Positions 10,301-18,978 of a DNA stretch of 64,000 bases are shown in pieces. Below the pieces are notes generated by a model. It saw only the letters and a list, made by a program, of their open reading frames with translations, did not search any database and was not told where the DNA came from. Origin of the DNA: Siphonobacter curvatus (GTDB taxonomy: Bacteria > Bacteroidota > Bacteroidia > Cytophagales > Spirosomataceae); the NCBI RefSeq assembly GCF_002943425.1, contig NZ_PTRA01000001.1, positions 1,364,001 through 1,428,000 on the forward strand, written 5' to 3'. A program made the position numbers and the translations under genes. Position 1 is the first letter of the stretch; each line of letters begins with the position of its first letter.

Positions 10301-10836
10301 ACACGTTCCTGACGACCGATGAACCCCGGCAGTATTCGCTCGTTCGCAAACGAATGCAGGCGAATGAAAAGCTGATGGCGGCGGCGGGCTCCTGGCTGGC
10401 CGCACTACCTGTGTACACCCTTGAACCCGCCTACGATCTGAAAGCAGCCACGAGTTACAAAGCCACGCAGGCCCAACCCATAGGTCAGGGCGTGGGTAAG
10501 GAGGTCTTCCTCGACAAAGAGCGGATGGTCTTTAAAAAAGCCAGCGGTGATACGTTGGAATGGATCCTTGCCGTGGGGGTGGCCGATACGTATTCCCTCA
10601 CGCTCAAGTACCATAATCCAGCTCAGAAAGCATTAAAAGTGAGTGTTGAGTTGATCCTCAAAGACGGTACGTTGGTGAAGCCCGCCGAAACGTTGGAGCT
10701 GGAACCGTCTAAACCCGGCAAATGGACCTACGCCACTACGAATACAGGAACGATGATCAATGCGGGTACCTACACGCTGCGTCTGAAAACGCTGGATGCG
10801 GACCGTTTATACCTGGATGCACTGGATGTTCAGTAA
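7393..10836 (+). CDS. Glycoside hydrolase family 2 with malectin-like domain (beta-galactosidase-like)
   Basis: I chose the ATG at 7393 over an in-frame TTG nine bases upstream because the signal peptide starts there (MHSKLILLSLFLTFTARGQ). The order is GH2 sugar-binding sandwich (about 30-200), Ig-like domain, TIM barrel, then a malectin-like domain (LYRVNCGGP onwards, about 715-880) and a C-terminal region with further beta structure. In the barrel, LENE contains the expected acid/base Glu430, and VGEYGAW the expected nucleophile Glu498. GH2 covers beta-galactosidase, beta-glucuronidase and others; I cannot assign the sugar. At 1147 residues it is long for the family because of the malectin and C-terminal additions. 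It closes the run of hydrolases. Confidence 0.9.
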   Translation: MHSKLILLSLFLTFTARGQSRKEISLQANWQSTATDDTTAHPDFYRSNFKAQSWKTVQVPHNWDQYGGYRRKVNGNRYGVAWYRKTFTVQEAAAGKRFFLFFEGVGSYATIWLNGKKIGYHAGGRTSFTLDITDVIRLNNQTNLLAVRADHPDQIQDLPWVSGGSSSERGFSEGSQPMGIFRPVQLIVTRDVRIEPFGVHVWNDTSVSATAANLHVRSEIKNYGTRPRTLTVVQQLLDRSGKAVTKVEQQLNLKAGETVTLASPDLSVSRPQLWSPEQPYLYRLVTQVLEEGQRIDELTTSYGIRQVSWDLSLNAKTRLRINGQPVFINGVAEYEHLLGNSHAFSEEQIRTRVRQVKAVGFNAFRDAHQPHNLRYHLYWDEAGILWWPQMAAHIWYDTPAFRQNFKRLLIDWVKERRNSPSIILWGLENESTLPEDFARECSELIRQLDPTASSQRKITTCNGGKGTDWDVPQNWTGTYGGDPQQYGEDLKRQILVGEYGAWRTIDQHTEGRGVFSENRMTDLMETKIRLAESVRDRTAGHFFWLLNSHDNPGRVQGGEGLRELDRIGPVNYKGLFTAWEEPTDAFYLFRSNYAPKETEPMVYIVSHTWPNRWTTPGRKDSLIVYSNCDAVELFNDVNHRSLGRKTRQGVGTHFQWDGADIQTNTLYAVGYVKGKAVATDVVVLNHLPEAPHLSEVTGKVTAASTSGLRYLYRVNCGGPTYTDVQKKVWYADQRKTETNAWGSTSWTEHYPGMPAFFASQRRTFDPIRGTSDPKLFQTFRYGRDQLAYHFNVPDGDYQVELYFIEPWYGTGGGLDATGWRLFDVAINDEVRLKNLDIWKEVGHDALLKKTLRVRVRGGQLKVSFPHVPSAQAVISAIAIAALDTKSVITQQSSSILKSTQGSVESWLDTGDGLFADETTRAVSLPSHLYGATWLKRKRNEAATVQVTEAADVFLAVPASALPPSGFEATDTFLTTDEPRQYSLVRKRMQANEKLMAAAGSWLAALPVYTLEPAYDLKAATSYKATQAQPIGQGVGKEVFLDKERMVFKKASGDTLEWILAVGVADTYSLTLKYHNPAQKALKVSVELILKDGTLVKPAETLELEPSKPGKWTYATTNTGTMINAGTYTLRLKTLDADRLYLDALDVQ

Positions 10837-11063
10837 GGATAAGATGCTATAATTTGATGTAAGAATCATATAAATAATCCGGAAAGTACCATAGTAACTT
10901 TGTCAGAAAGAATAGGGTAAAACCGGGAGTGCTTCGAAGCATATAGCCTTTTCGTCGCCATTTGAGGGCTTTTTACCGGCGAAAGGCAAAAAAATGGGAA
11001 GCTGCGTACTGTACGGGCGGCAGAAAAGCAGACTTTATTAGGTACAGACCTCTACCGATTGTT
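10837..11063. promoter_or_regulatory. Leader region of the symporter gene with a TAnnTTTG -7 box
   Basis: This 227-bp spacer follows the GH2 stop. TAACTTTG at 10895-10902 matches the Bacteroidetes -7 consensus TAnnTTTG, although no good -33 TTTG lies at the usual distance. An open frame runs into the symporter gene from 10962 but has no signal or family similarity, so it is treated as leader. Confidence 0.35.
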
Positions 11064-12662
11064 ATGAAAAATTTGCCTCTAATCGATCTTACGGTTATCG
11101 CTCTATATCTGGGTGCCATGATTGCGGTAGGATTCTATTTTTCACGGAAAAACAAAAACGCGGAACAGTTCACCAAAGCCTCCGGCATGATCCCCGGCTG
11201 GGCCATTGGGATGTCCATCTACGCAACGTTTTTGAGTAGTAACACCTTTCTGGGCGTACCCGGCAAAGCGTTTGGCGGCAACTGGAATGCTTTCGTCTTT
11301 AGTCTATCCATGCCACTGGCAGCGTATACGGCCTCGCGTTACTTTGTACCTTTTTACCGGCGAACGGGTGAAATCTCAGCTTATACCCACCTCGAACATC
11401 GGTTCGGCAGTTGGGCCCGTACCTACGCCGTGGTCTGTTTCCTGCTGACGCAACTGGCTCGCATGGGTTCCATCTTTTTCGGCATTGCCTTGAGTTTACA
11501 GGCCCTGACGGGGTATTCCATGGAAATGATCATGATCGTCATGGGGATCAGTATTATCATTTATACGGTGCTGGGAGGGATCGAAGCGGTTATCTGGACG
11601 GAAGTAGTACAGGCCGTCATCAAGACCCTCGGTGCCCTGATCATTCTGTACCTGATTATCCGGGAAATGCCGGGTGGCGTGCCTAAAATCGTTGAAATCG
11701 GAAAGTCATACGATAAATTCAGTCTGGGTACTTTCTCGCTGGATTTCACGCAGTCTTCCTTCTGGGTCGTTTTGTTGTACGGATTTTTCATCAACCTGAA
11801 CAACTTCGGGATGGACCAGAATTACATTCAGCGATACCATACTACCTCGTCGGCCCGCGAAGCTTCCCGCTCCCTGTGGCTTTGCGTGGTGCTGTATATT
11901 CCGGCTTCGCTGCTGTTTTTTGTGATTGGTTCCTGTCTGTTTGCGTACTATGAAGCTCATCCCGAGTTATTGCTGGCCGTCAAAATGCAGGTAGCCCAAG
12001 AGCAGGCAACGGGTGGTACGAGCGTAGCACAGGCCCTGGCCAACCTGAAACCTTCGGATTACGGCGACAAGGTGATGCCGCATTTTATGGTGACCAAAAT
12101 TCCAACGGGACTGGTCGGATTGATCGTTTCGGCAATTCTTTCCGCCGCGATGAGTACCATCAGTTCGGGCATGAATGCGTCGGCAACGGTATTTTCCGAG
12201 GACATTTACAAACGGTACATCAACCCGAATGTCAGCAGTAAACAAAGCCTGCGGTTGCTCCACCTGGCAACGGTGGTGGCGGGCATGCTGGGGCTGGGAG
12301 CGGGGATCGCCATGATTGGCGTAAAGAGTATTCTCGACATCTGGTGGACGCTCTCGGGTATTTTCGCGGCGGGTATGCTAGGGCTGTTTCTGCTGGGAAT
12401 TATCAGTCGGCAAACCCGTAACCATGAGGCCATTACGGCTACGCTCATCGGCATACTCGTCATTATCTGGATGACCTTTTCGCCGCATTTCCCGGAAGAA
12501 TACGAATTTCTTCGCAGTCCCTTGCATCAGAATATGATCATCGTGATTGGTACCCTGGCGATCTTCCTGACCGGACTGTTGCTGACCCGATTTATACCCA
12601 CGAAAATTTCTAAAAAACCCGTAGTCGTCTCCTTGCTGGCGGCTCTGTGCCTGTTGCTATAA
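11064..12662 (+). CDS. Sodium:solute symporter (SSS family), probably for a sugar or sugar acid
   Basis: This 532-residue inner-membrane protein has about 13 predicted hydrophobic segments. The start at 11064 (MKNLPLIDLTV) begins directly with the first SSS transmembrane helix; an upstream in-frame ATG at 10962 would add a charged, non-membrane extension. Family features include the early GFYFSRKNKNAEQF stretch after TM1, GWAIGMSIYATFLSSNTFLG in TM2, and LSAAMSTISSGMNASATVFSEDIY in the sodium-site helix. These symporters couple Na+ entry to solute uptake. The gene is 24 bp before a DHDPS-family gene, a pairing typical of sialic-acid or keto-deoxy sugar acid catabolism, so the substrate is probably a sugar acid. 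Confidence 0.88.
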   Translation: MKNLPLIDLTVIALYLGAMIAVGFYFSRKNKNAEQFTKASGMIPGWAIGMSIYATFLSSNTFLGVPGKAFGGNWNAFVFSLSMPLAAYTASRYFVPFYRRTGEISAYTHLEHRFGSWARTYAVVCFLLTQLARMGSIFFGIALSLQALTGYSMEMIMIVMGISIIIYTVLGGIEAVIWTEVVQAVIKTLGALIILYLIIREMPGGVPKIVEIGKSYDKFSLGTFSLDFTQSSFWVVLLYGFFINLNNFGMDQNYIQRYHTTSSAREASRSLWLCVVLYIPASLLFFVIGSCLFAYYEAHPELLLAVKMQVAQEQATGGTSVAQALANLKPSDYGDKVMPHFMVTKIPTGLVGLIVSAILSAAMSTISSGMNASATVFSEDIYKRYINPNVSSKQSLRLLHLATVVAGMLGLGAGIAMIGVKSILDIWWTLSGIFAAGMLGLFLLGIISRQTRNHEAITATLIGILVIIWMTFSPHFPEEYEFLRSPLHQNMIIVIGTLAIFLTGLLLTRFIPTKISKKPVVVSLLAALCLLL

Positions 12663-12685
12663 AGATTTAAACATTTCTCCAAAAC

Positions 12686-13612
12686 ATGAAGACTACTACG
12701 AAGGGATTCATCCCCGTGATGCTTACGCCTTTTCAGAACGACGGTTCGATTGACTTTCCGGCTCTGACGAAACTGACGAATTTCTACCTGGAAGCCGGAG
12801 CCTCCGGCTTGTTCGCCAACTGCCTGTCCAGCGAAATGTTTGAGCTAAACGATGAAGAACGGCTGGCGGTCATTGCTCACGTGCTGGAAGTAACCCAGGG
12901 ATCCGTTCCGGTGGTAGCCACGGGAACCTTTGGCGGACCCATTCCACAGCAGGCCGAGTTTGTGAGACGGGTACACGACCTGGGTACCGATGCCGTAATT
13001 TTGATTTCGGGCTTATTAGCCGATGAACGGGATTCGGATGAGGTATTTAACGATCGTGTAGCGGAATTATTGAATCTGACCGATCACATTCCACTGGGTT
13101 TTTACGAATGTCCGGTACCGTATAAGCGTCTAATCTCTCCGGAACAACTCCGGAGCTTCGTCGGCACGGGGCGGGTCATTTACCACAAGGATACTTGCCT
13201 GGATCTGAAGCAGGTAAAGGAAAAACTGAGCGTTACCGACAAGGCCCATTTTGGTTTATACGATGCGTATATGGTTCACGCAGTAGATTCGCTTAAGGCC
13301 GGTTCGGCGGGGTTGTCTTGCATTCAGGGTAACTTTTCGCCGGAGCTGATCGTCTGGCTTTGCGAGAACTATAATTCTTCGGATGAGGAAGTACAGAAAG
13401 TCCAACAGTTTTTAATTGATAACATGGATGTGATGCACAACGTATACCCCATCGTTTCCAAATATTTCCTGCAAAAACGGGGACTAACTATTTCAACATT
13501 TACGCGACGTAACGTAGGCGTATTGACCCCTGAGATTTATAAAGAAGTGGAACGTTTATATGCGAATTATAGTCAGTTGAAGGGAGAACTGGATTTGAAA
13601 GCCGTGTACTAG
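12686..13612 (+). CDS. Dihydrodipicolinate synthase family protein (keto-sugar-acid aldolase or dehydratase)
   Basis: This 308-residue (beta/alpha)8 class I lyase is cytoplasmic with no signal peptide. The Schiff-base lysine is Lys168 (IYHKDTCLD) and the partner tyrosine is Tyr140 (GFYECP), both canonical for the DapA/NanA superfamily; the N-terminal TPFQNDGSIDF motif is also typical. DapA itself is unlikely, since the gene sits in a sugar locus behind an SSS symporter. Better candidates are aldolases or dehydratases for N-acetylneuraminate, 2-keto-3-deoxygluconate/galactonate or 2-keto-3-deoxy pentonates. The released product would enter central metabolism as pyruvate or ketoglutarate semialdehyde. 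It converges with the AraC gene with only 7 bp between stops. Confidence 0.85.
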   Translation: MKTTTKGFIPVMLTPFQNDGSIDFPALTKLTNFYLEAGASGLFANCLSSEMFELNDEERLAVIAHVLEVTQGSVPVVATGTFGGPIPQQAEFVRRVHDLGTDAVILISGLLADERDSDEVFNDRVAELLNLTDHIPLGFYECPVPYKRLISPEQLRSFVGTGRVIYHKDTCLDLKQVKEKLSVTDKAHFGLYDAYMVHAVDSLKAGSAGLSCIQGNFSPELIVWLCENYNSSDEEVQKVQQFLIDNMDVMHNVYPIVSKYFLQKRGLTISTFTRRNVGVLTPEIYKEVERLYANYSQLKGELDLKAVY

Positions 13613-13619
13613 GATTCGT

Positions 13620-14498
13620 TTAATTTACGCGGTGTAAATACTTGCGTTTGTACTCTAATGGTGTGACGCCCGTTACTTTTTTAAAGTGCCGGTAAAAGTT
13701 GGAAACATTGTTAAATCCGCAGTCAAAACAAATGACTTCCGTCGGTACTTTATTCTCGACCAAAGCCCGGCAGGCGTGACTAATTCGTATTTCAATTAAA
13801 AAGTCATAGTAGGTCTTGTTGGTTAATAGTTTAAAGTACCGACAAAAGGAAGTTACACTCAAATTACTGATGGATGAGATTTCTTCCAGTGTGATATCTT
13901 TTTTGTAATTCGTCAGTGTATACGCACAAACTTTGTTCAGTCGCTGCGTATCCATATCATTGGATTGATAAAATGCACTTTGACTACTTACGATAGGGGT
14001 GTATTCGTCTGTCTCCGCTAATGTTTTTAGAATCTTCAACAAAAGAATAATTTTATCGAGATCTGTTGCAGTTGTAGCGGCGTACATTAATTCAATCAGT
14101 TTTTCTTTTACTGATCCGCTCATCACCATGCCGCGTTTGGCCTTCTCGTATAATTTAGGGATTAAATAAGCTTCTGGTAGTTTCAATAAATAATCACCCA
14201 AGCAATCGGGTAAAAAATGAATGACAATCGCTTCAACATTCAACTCTGAATCGGACTGATAATATTCTTCCTTACAACGCCAGGTATGCGGTAAGTTTTC
14301 GCCTAACAGTACAATCTCACCTTCCGAAAAGTTGCTGATATTGTCACCGATGAATCGAACGCCTTCGCCTTTTACTACGTAGTGTAATTCCAACTCGGGG
14401 TGGTAATGCCAAATCGTACCAAAATTAGGTTTAATGTCGTGACGAATGCTGAAGGAACTCTCCAGTTTTACGGGGACTTTATGAAATAGAGGCTTCAT
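13620..14498 (-). CDS. AraC-family transcriptional regulator with cupin-like sensor domain
   Basis: The 292-residue protein has an N-terminal cupin domain of about 120 residues (WHYHPELELHYVVKGEG, LGENLPHTW) and a C-terminal double HTH of about 100 residues (ISNLSVTSFCRYFK, then CGFNNVSNFYRHFKKVTGVTPLEYK), the AraC/XylS signature. Proteins of this architecture bind sugars and activate neighbouring catabolic operons. It is transcribed away from the DUF3826-susC-susD genes, from which it is separated by a 565-bp spacer with two strong inverted repeats, so it is the likely regulator of this locus. No HTCS or ECF sigma/anti-sigma gene was seen in the visible part. Confidence 0.9.
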   Translation of the reverse strand: MKPLFHKVPVKLESSFSIRHDIKPNFGTIWHYHPELELHYVVKGEGVRFIGDNISNFSEGEIVLLGENLPHTWRCKEEYYQSDSELNVEAIVIHFLPDCLGDYLLKLPEAYLIPKLYEKAKRGMVMSGSVKEKLIELMYAATTATDLDKIILLLKILKTLAETDEYTPIVSSQSAFYQSNDMDTQRLNKVCAYTLTNYKKDITLEEISSISNLSVTSFCRYFKLLTNKTYYDFLIEIRISHACRALVENKVPTEVICFDCGFNNVSNFYRHFKKVTGVTPLEYKRKYLHRVN

Positions 14499-14624
14499 GT
14501 ACGCAAGGCGTTAATCAGTTTTCTTAGAGGTTTAGGCCCGTCAGTAGGACACTTAATAGGATTGACTGGCAATCCTGTCAAATCTTGCCCTTTCCAGCTA
14601 TCTATCAATTGAACAAAACATGCT

Positions 14625-14652
14625 CACATTACTAAAATATTTTAGTAATGTG
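14625..14652. repeat. Perfect 28-bp palindrome, candidate operator
   Basis: The left half CACATTACTAAAAT is followed immediately by its exact reverse complement with no loop. It is followed by TTTTTT on the plus strand, so it could also work as a hairpin. Its place in the divergent spacer makes a regulator-binding site the main hypothesis. Confidence 0.6.
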
Positions 14653-14663
14653 TTTTTTATGGT

Positions 14664-14694
14664 CATGTCTGTAATTGTCTGAATTACAGACATG
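14664..14694. repeat. Inverted repeat with 13-bp arms and 5-bp centre
   Basis: The arms are CATGTCTGTAATT and AATTACAGACATG, separated by GTCTG. It lies only 11 bp from the 28-bp palindrome, and the two together may form a tandem operator or a double hairpin. Confidence 0.6.
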
Positions 14695-15063
14695 TATAAT
14701 CTTTCTTATAAAAAGACTTTCCGACTTTCATTCAGAGTAGTACTTGATAACTTAGGTAAATACAAATATAATAATTCAAATGAATTCTATGATAATTTCC
14801 TATAACAAGTTGATAAGAATTAGGACTGTTGTATGATTAGAAAGTGCAAAATTTGTACTATTCAAATATGTCTTGAGCGAAATATTCATAGAGTCTTACG
14901 AGATAAGAAGATTTAAACTAATGTATTTCTTTAATAATTAAGAATTTGTATTCCTGCAAATCGGGACTAAAGTAAGGGTGTTTATTATAATAAAAGACTT
15001 TATGTAAGGGCTGAGGTAGGAGGTGTATTCTTTGTAGAAACGATTTTACTTGTATTGATTCAG

Positions 15064-15723
15064 ATGAAAAAAATCTTTGTAACCATTACTGTACTTGTGG
15101 GCATTAGTCTGGGATTGAAAGCTCAATCTACGCAACAGGATGCTGAAGCTTATACCCGGACTATTACGAAACGAGCTGATAAAATTGTTGCCACGTTACA
15201 TACGCCTGATTCAGTACAAGTACGAGACATTATTGTTGAGCAGTATCGGCAGCTGAATACAACGCATGACCTATACAATGCTCAAATTAAACAAATTAAA
15301 GTAGCAACGGATCTTTCCAAAGAAATACAAGAAACTAAAATTAAGCAGACTGAAGAACAGCGAATGAGTGCTTTAGAAAAAGCCCATTCTTCATATTTAT
15401 CCAAGCTGAAAAGAGTGCTTTCTCAACAACAAATAGAAGCGGTGAAAGATGGTATGACTTATGGTGTATTGCCTATTACGTACAAAGGTTATCAGGAAAT
15501 GCTACCGGAATTAACGGAAAATCAAAAAAAGCAAATATTGGCGTACTTGACGGAGGCTCGTGAACGTGCCATGGATGCTGAGTCTTCGAATAAGAAACAC
15601 GCTTGGTTTGGCAAATACAAGGGTAAGATTAATAACTACCTATCGGCTTCAGGAATTGATATGAAACAAGCCAGCAAGGCTTGGGAGGAACGTATTGCCC
15701 GTGAAAAAAATAAGCTTAACTAA
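15064..15723 (+). CDS. DUF3826 family secreted protein
   Basis: The 219-residue protein has a signal peptide ending GLKAQ and is then almost wholly helical and charged. The start at 15064 (MKKIFV) was preferred over an in-frame TTG three codons upstream because it gives a standard signal sequence. The pattern (YTRTITKRADKIVATL, RVLSQQQIEAVKDGMTYG, ELTENQKKQILAYL) fits the DUF3826 family, which is known from Bacteroidetes glycan loci and whose function is unknown. It lies 54 bp before the susC gene and is probably co-expressed with it. It resembles periplasmic Spy-like helical proteins, but that is only a shape comparison. Confidence 0.72.
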   Translation: MKKIFVTITVLVGISLGLKAQSTQQDAEAYTRTITKRADKIVATLHTPDSVQVRDIIVEQYRQLNTTHDLYNAQIKQIKVATDLSKEIQETKIKQTEEQRMSALEKAHSSYLSKLKRVLSQQQIEAVKDGMTYGVLPITYKGYQEMLPELTENQKKQILAYLTEARERAMDAESSNKKHAWFGKYKGKINNYLSASGIDMKQASKAWEERIAREKNKLN

Positions 15724-15777
15724 GTAAAGGTCTTCCTGCTATACTATGATGCTATTTCTTTACGCCTCAAACATCTT

Positions 15778-18700
15778 ATGAAAAAAATTGTAAGGGTCAT
15801 TTGTACATTATTACCCGGTTTTGTGGGATGCGTAGACTATGTTTATGCTGACCCTAAACTCAAACACCCCACGGCTAGCAAAGCTTCGGTATTCATTCAT
15901 ACGACGGGTACTGTTCAAGATGCGAAAGGTATGCCTTTGGTAGGGGTAAGCGTGGCCATCAAGGGAACCAGTTCCGGTACCGTAACGGATGCAAAAGGGG
16001 TATTCCGACTGAACCTGCCTACGGGTGAGGAGACCCTGATTTTCAGTAGCGTTGGCTATAAAACGTTGGAGGTAGCCGTAGCCAAACGGACGAACTTTCT
16101 GGTACAGATGGAGGATAACGATGCCGCACTCGACGAGGTTGTGGTGGTAGGATACGGTACGCAGAAGAAGGTAAGTCTGACGGGAGCTGTCGCTCCGGTG
16201 GATATGAAGGCCATTCAGCAGTTGCCGGTAGGTAGTTTGTCGGCGGCTTTGCAGGGCCAGTTGCCCGGCGTAAACGTCTCGGGGGGAACCGGGCGGCCCG
16301 GCGATAATGGCGGAATAACCGTTCGGAATCCGATTGTACTGTCGAAAGATGGCGGAACGGTACGTCCCCTTTACGTTATTGATAACGTCGTTCGTACGGA
16401 AGATGATTTCAACGTACTGGATGCTTCGGAAGTAGAAGCTATTTCGGTACTGAAAGATGCCGCCGCTGCCATTTACGGTGCCCGTTCCAACCAGGGGGTG
16501 GTCGTAGTAGCCACTAAACGCGGAAAAGCGGGTGCTCCGAAAGTTAATTACAGCGGTTCCATTGGGTTTACGGATGCCATTCGCCTGCCCTCGATGATGA
16601 ATGGGTACGAGCAGGCAACGTACTTGAACGACTACTACCGGACGCAGGGAAAACCAGCCAACGATCCGCTTTACTACACGCAGGACGAACTGGACCATTT
16701 CCGCAATAACAATTACAATTGGCTGGAAATGGCCTGGAAACCCGCGACACTAACCCGCCACGCAGTGAACGTCAGCGGAGGTTCGGAGCGGGCTACCTAT
16801 TACGCGGGGGTATCCTACAACTATCAGAATGCCAACTTCGACAATATCAATGCGAACAAATGGACGTTCCGGGCTAGTACAGACATCAAGGTTACCAAAA
16901 ACCTGAAAGCCGGGTTTATCCTGAGTGGAGACTTGTCACAGCGTCGGATGTACTATCTAAAGCAGGGTGGAGAAAATACTGAAAATGATATGCGGGGATT
17001 ACTATACACATCTCAGTTCAATCCTCCGTACGTCAATGGTTTACCCGTACTGCAACCCGGTGGGAACCAGAACAACCTGGAGTCCTTTCACTTTTTCGAA
17101 ATTCAGCGATCCGACAACTACACGGCGACCCGAAATACGGGGCTGAATGTGATGGCTAACCTGGAGTACGAAGTGCCGTTTATCAAAGGACTGAAAGCCC
17201 GGGTATTGTACAGCAAAACCATGGACAACTCCTTCGGTAAGCAGTACGGTACCCGCTACAACGTCTATAACTTCAGTATGCTGGGCGAGCACCGGCATAT
17301 TGTAGGCGGTGACATTGTGGGTAATCCGATTCCGTTGAAAAATGGTGATCAGATTCGTCTGAATCCGGGTTACGTGGATAGCTATCAGTTCAATGGCTAC
17401 CTGAATTACGATCGCCAGTTTGGGAAACATCATGTGTCGGGGATTGCTTTTTTCGAGCAGTCGGAACGACATACGGATATGCTGGCCGGTTTGCGGGAAA
17501 ATCCCATCATTGGCGGCTTAGACAACATGCGTTACGCCACGGGTGCCCAGACCGCCGAGGAAACCGAAACGGAGGCTGGAACGCTGTCGTATGCCGGACG
17601 GATCAACTATAATTACGACGATAAGTATCTGGCCGAAGTAGCCCTCCGCTATGATGGTTCCACCAATTTTGCTCCTGAGTATCGCTGGGGCTTCTTCCCC
17701 TCCCTGTCCCTGGGCTGGGTGCTGTCCGAAGAGCCCTTCTTTAAAAATGGCGTATCCTTTGTCGAATTTCTGAAAATCCGTGGATCCGTAGGTTTGTCTG
17801 GTGGGGATGCTACCAAGCCCTATAACTGGCTAAACAGCTACTCAATTCAGGTGGGAAAAGGTGCCGTATTTGGTGGGAATAGCGATCGTCCCCTGGGCGT
17901 CGTACCTAACAACATCATGGCCAACCGGGGCATTCGCTGGGATGACAATATGAAATACAACGCCGGGATCGATGCTCAGTTTTTCAGAAATCGTCTGTCG
18001 TTTTCGCTGGATGGCTTTTACGATCACCGGTATAATATGTTGACGGCCCTGTCTTCTTCCGTACCGTTGACAGTGGGGGCGACGCTGCCTTCCGAAAACT
18101 TCTCGATTGTCAATGGCTTTGGCTTTGAACTTTCATTGGGGTATTCGGACAAAATCAACAAAGACTGGTCGTATAAAATCAACACCTTCCTGGCCTGGAG
18201 TGATAACAAACGCATGCGGGTGGACGTGGAACGCGGCAAGCTGGGGACCTACGAAGATCCCATTGGCCGCTCAACCGATATGGGCTTACAGGGCTACGTA
18301 TACGAAGGCATGTTCCGTTCTCAAGAGGAAGTGGATCGGTACCTGGAAGCCAATCCCGGTTACACCATCTTCGGCGTCGTTCCTAAACCCGGGATGCTGT
18401 ACTACAAAGACATTCGCGGTCCCAAAGATGCTTCCGGTCAGTTTACGGCTCCCGATGGAAAGATCACGAAAGACGTGGATATGGATTTCCTGACGCCCAA
18501 GGAAGACAACCACTACAGCTTTGGTTTCAACGTAAGCACAACGTATAAATCCTTTACGCTGGCCGCAGTGATGGGGGGTAGTTTTGGTGGACAGGCCATG
18601 GTAGAAGGCTCCGCTCGTTCCCGGGCCCGCCCCACGGTAAACCGTCCTTCCTTCTGGACGGATCACTGGACGCCGGAAAACCCAAACGCTGCGTATCCCG

Positions 18701-18966
18701 ATCCGTTTTACGAAGATTCGTACAGTGTGGCTTCAGCGTTCTGGTTTAGAAGCTCCTTCAGCTTCGCGATGCGAAACTTGAATATCAACTACGCCTTACC
18801 CGCTCCAGTAGCAAAAAACATGGGTATCGGTAGTATGAGTGTGTTTTTGGTAGCGATCAATCCTATCAATTTTTACAATCCCTACACGTATAAAACGTAT
18901 CAGGGAGCTTACGATTCCTATCCGACCATCCGGTCGTTTTCGCTGGGTCTGAATGTGGGTTTTTAA
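15778..18966 (+). CDS. SusC/RagA-family TonB-dependent outer-membrane transporter
   Basis: The 1062-residue outer-membrane protein starts with a short signal region, then a carboxypeptidase-D-like beta domain (about 40-115: GTVQDAKGMPLVGVSVAIKG), then the SusC hallmark DEVVVVGYGTQKKVSLTGAV, a plug domain (about 120-240) and a 22-strand barrel ending in the aromatic LGLNVGF. SusC proteins import oligosaccharides driven by TonB, with a SusD lid. The susD gene starts 12 bp downstream. The signal sequence is unusual (MKKIVRVICTLLPGFVGCVDYVYA), with a Cys that is not in a lipobox. The pair is presumably controlled from the spacer upstream of the DUF3826 gene. Confidence 0.95.
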   Translation: MKKIVRVICTLLPGFVGCVDYVYADPKLKHPTASKASVFIHTTGTVQDAKGMPLVGVSVAIKGTSSGTVTDAKGVFRLNLPTGEETLIFSSVGYKTLEVAVAKRTNFLVQMEDNDAALDEVVVVGYGTQKKVSLTGAVAPVDMKAIQQLPVGSLSAALQGQLPGVNVSGGTGRPGDNGGITVRNPIVLSKDGGTVRPLYVIDNVVRTEDDFNVLDASEVEAISVLKDAAAAIYGARSNQGVVVVATKRGKAGAPKVNYSGSIGFTDAIRLPSMMNGYEQATYLNDYYRTQGKPANDPLYYTQDELDHFRNNNYNWLEMAWKPATLTRHAVNVSGGSERATYYAGVSYNYQNANFDNINANKWTFRASTDIKVTKNLKAGFILSGDLSQRRMYYLKQGGENTENDMRGLLYTSQFNPPYVNGLPVLQPGGNQNNLESFHFFEIQRSDNYTATRNTGLNVMANLEYEVPFIKGLKARVLYSKTMDNSFGKQYGTRYNVYNFSMLGEHRHIVGGDIVGNPIPLKNGDQIRLNPGYVDSYQFNGYLNYDRQFGKHHVSGIAFFEQSERHTDMLAGLRENPIIGGLDNMRYATGAQTAEETETEAGTLSYAGRINYNYDDKYLAEVALRYDGSTNFAPEYRWGFFPSLSLGWVLSEEPFFKNGVSFVEFLKIRGSVGLSGGDATKPYNWLNSYSIQVGKGAVFGGNSDRPLGVVPNNIMANRGIRWDDNMKYNAGIDAQFFRNRLSFSLDGFYDHRYNMLTALSSSVPLTVGATLPSENFSIVNGFGFELSLGYSDKINKDWSYKINTFLAWSDNKRMRVDVERGKLGTYEDPIGRSTDMGLQGYVYEGMFRSQEEVDRYLEANPGYTIFGVVPKPGMLYYKDIRGPKDASGQFTAPDGKITKDVDMDFLTPKEDNHYSFGFNVSTTYKSFTLAAVMGGSFGGQAMVEGSARSRARPTVNRPSFWTDHWTPENPNAAYPDPFYEDSYSVASAFWFRSSFSFAMRNLNINYALPAPVAKNMGIGSMSVFLVAINPINFYNPYTYKTYQGAYDSYPTIRSFSLGLNVGF

Positions 18967-18978
18967 TTGACGAACGAA

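Larger units (their letters stand above)
14499..15063. promoter_or_regulatory. AT-rich divergent regulatory spacer between araC-type gene and DUF3826/susCD
   Basis: No convincing gene lies in this 565-bp stretch. It is clearly more AT-rich than the flanking genes and contains the two inverted repeats annotated separately. Both promoters, for the AraC-type gene on the left and for the DUF3826-susC-susD genes on the right, must lie here. Confidence 0.5.

Noticed and set aside
10962-11063. N-terminal extension of the symporter
   Set aside because: The charged 34-residue stretch does not fit the family, which begins with TM1 right after the ATG at 11064.
15811-16698. Minus-strand open frame of 295 codons
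   Set aside because: Antisense to the susC gene start; no recognisable protein features.
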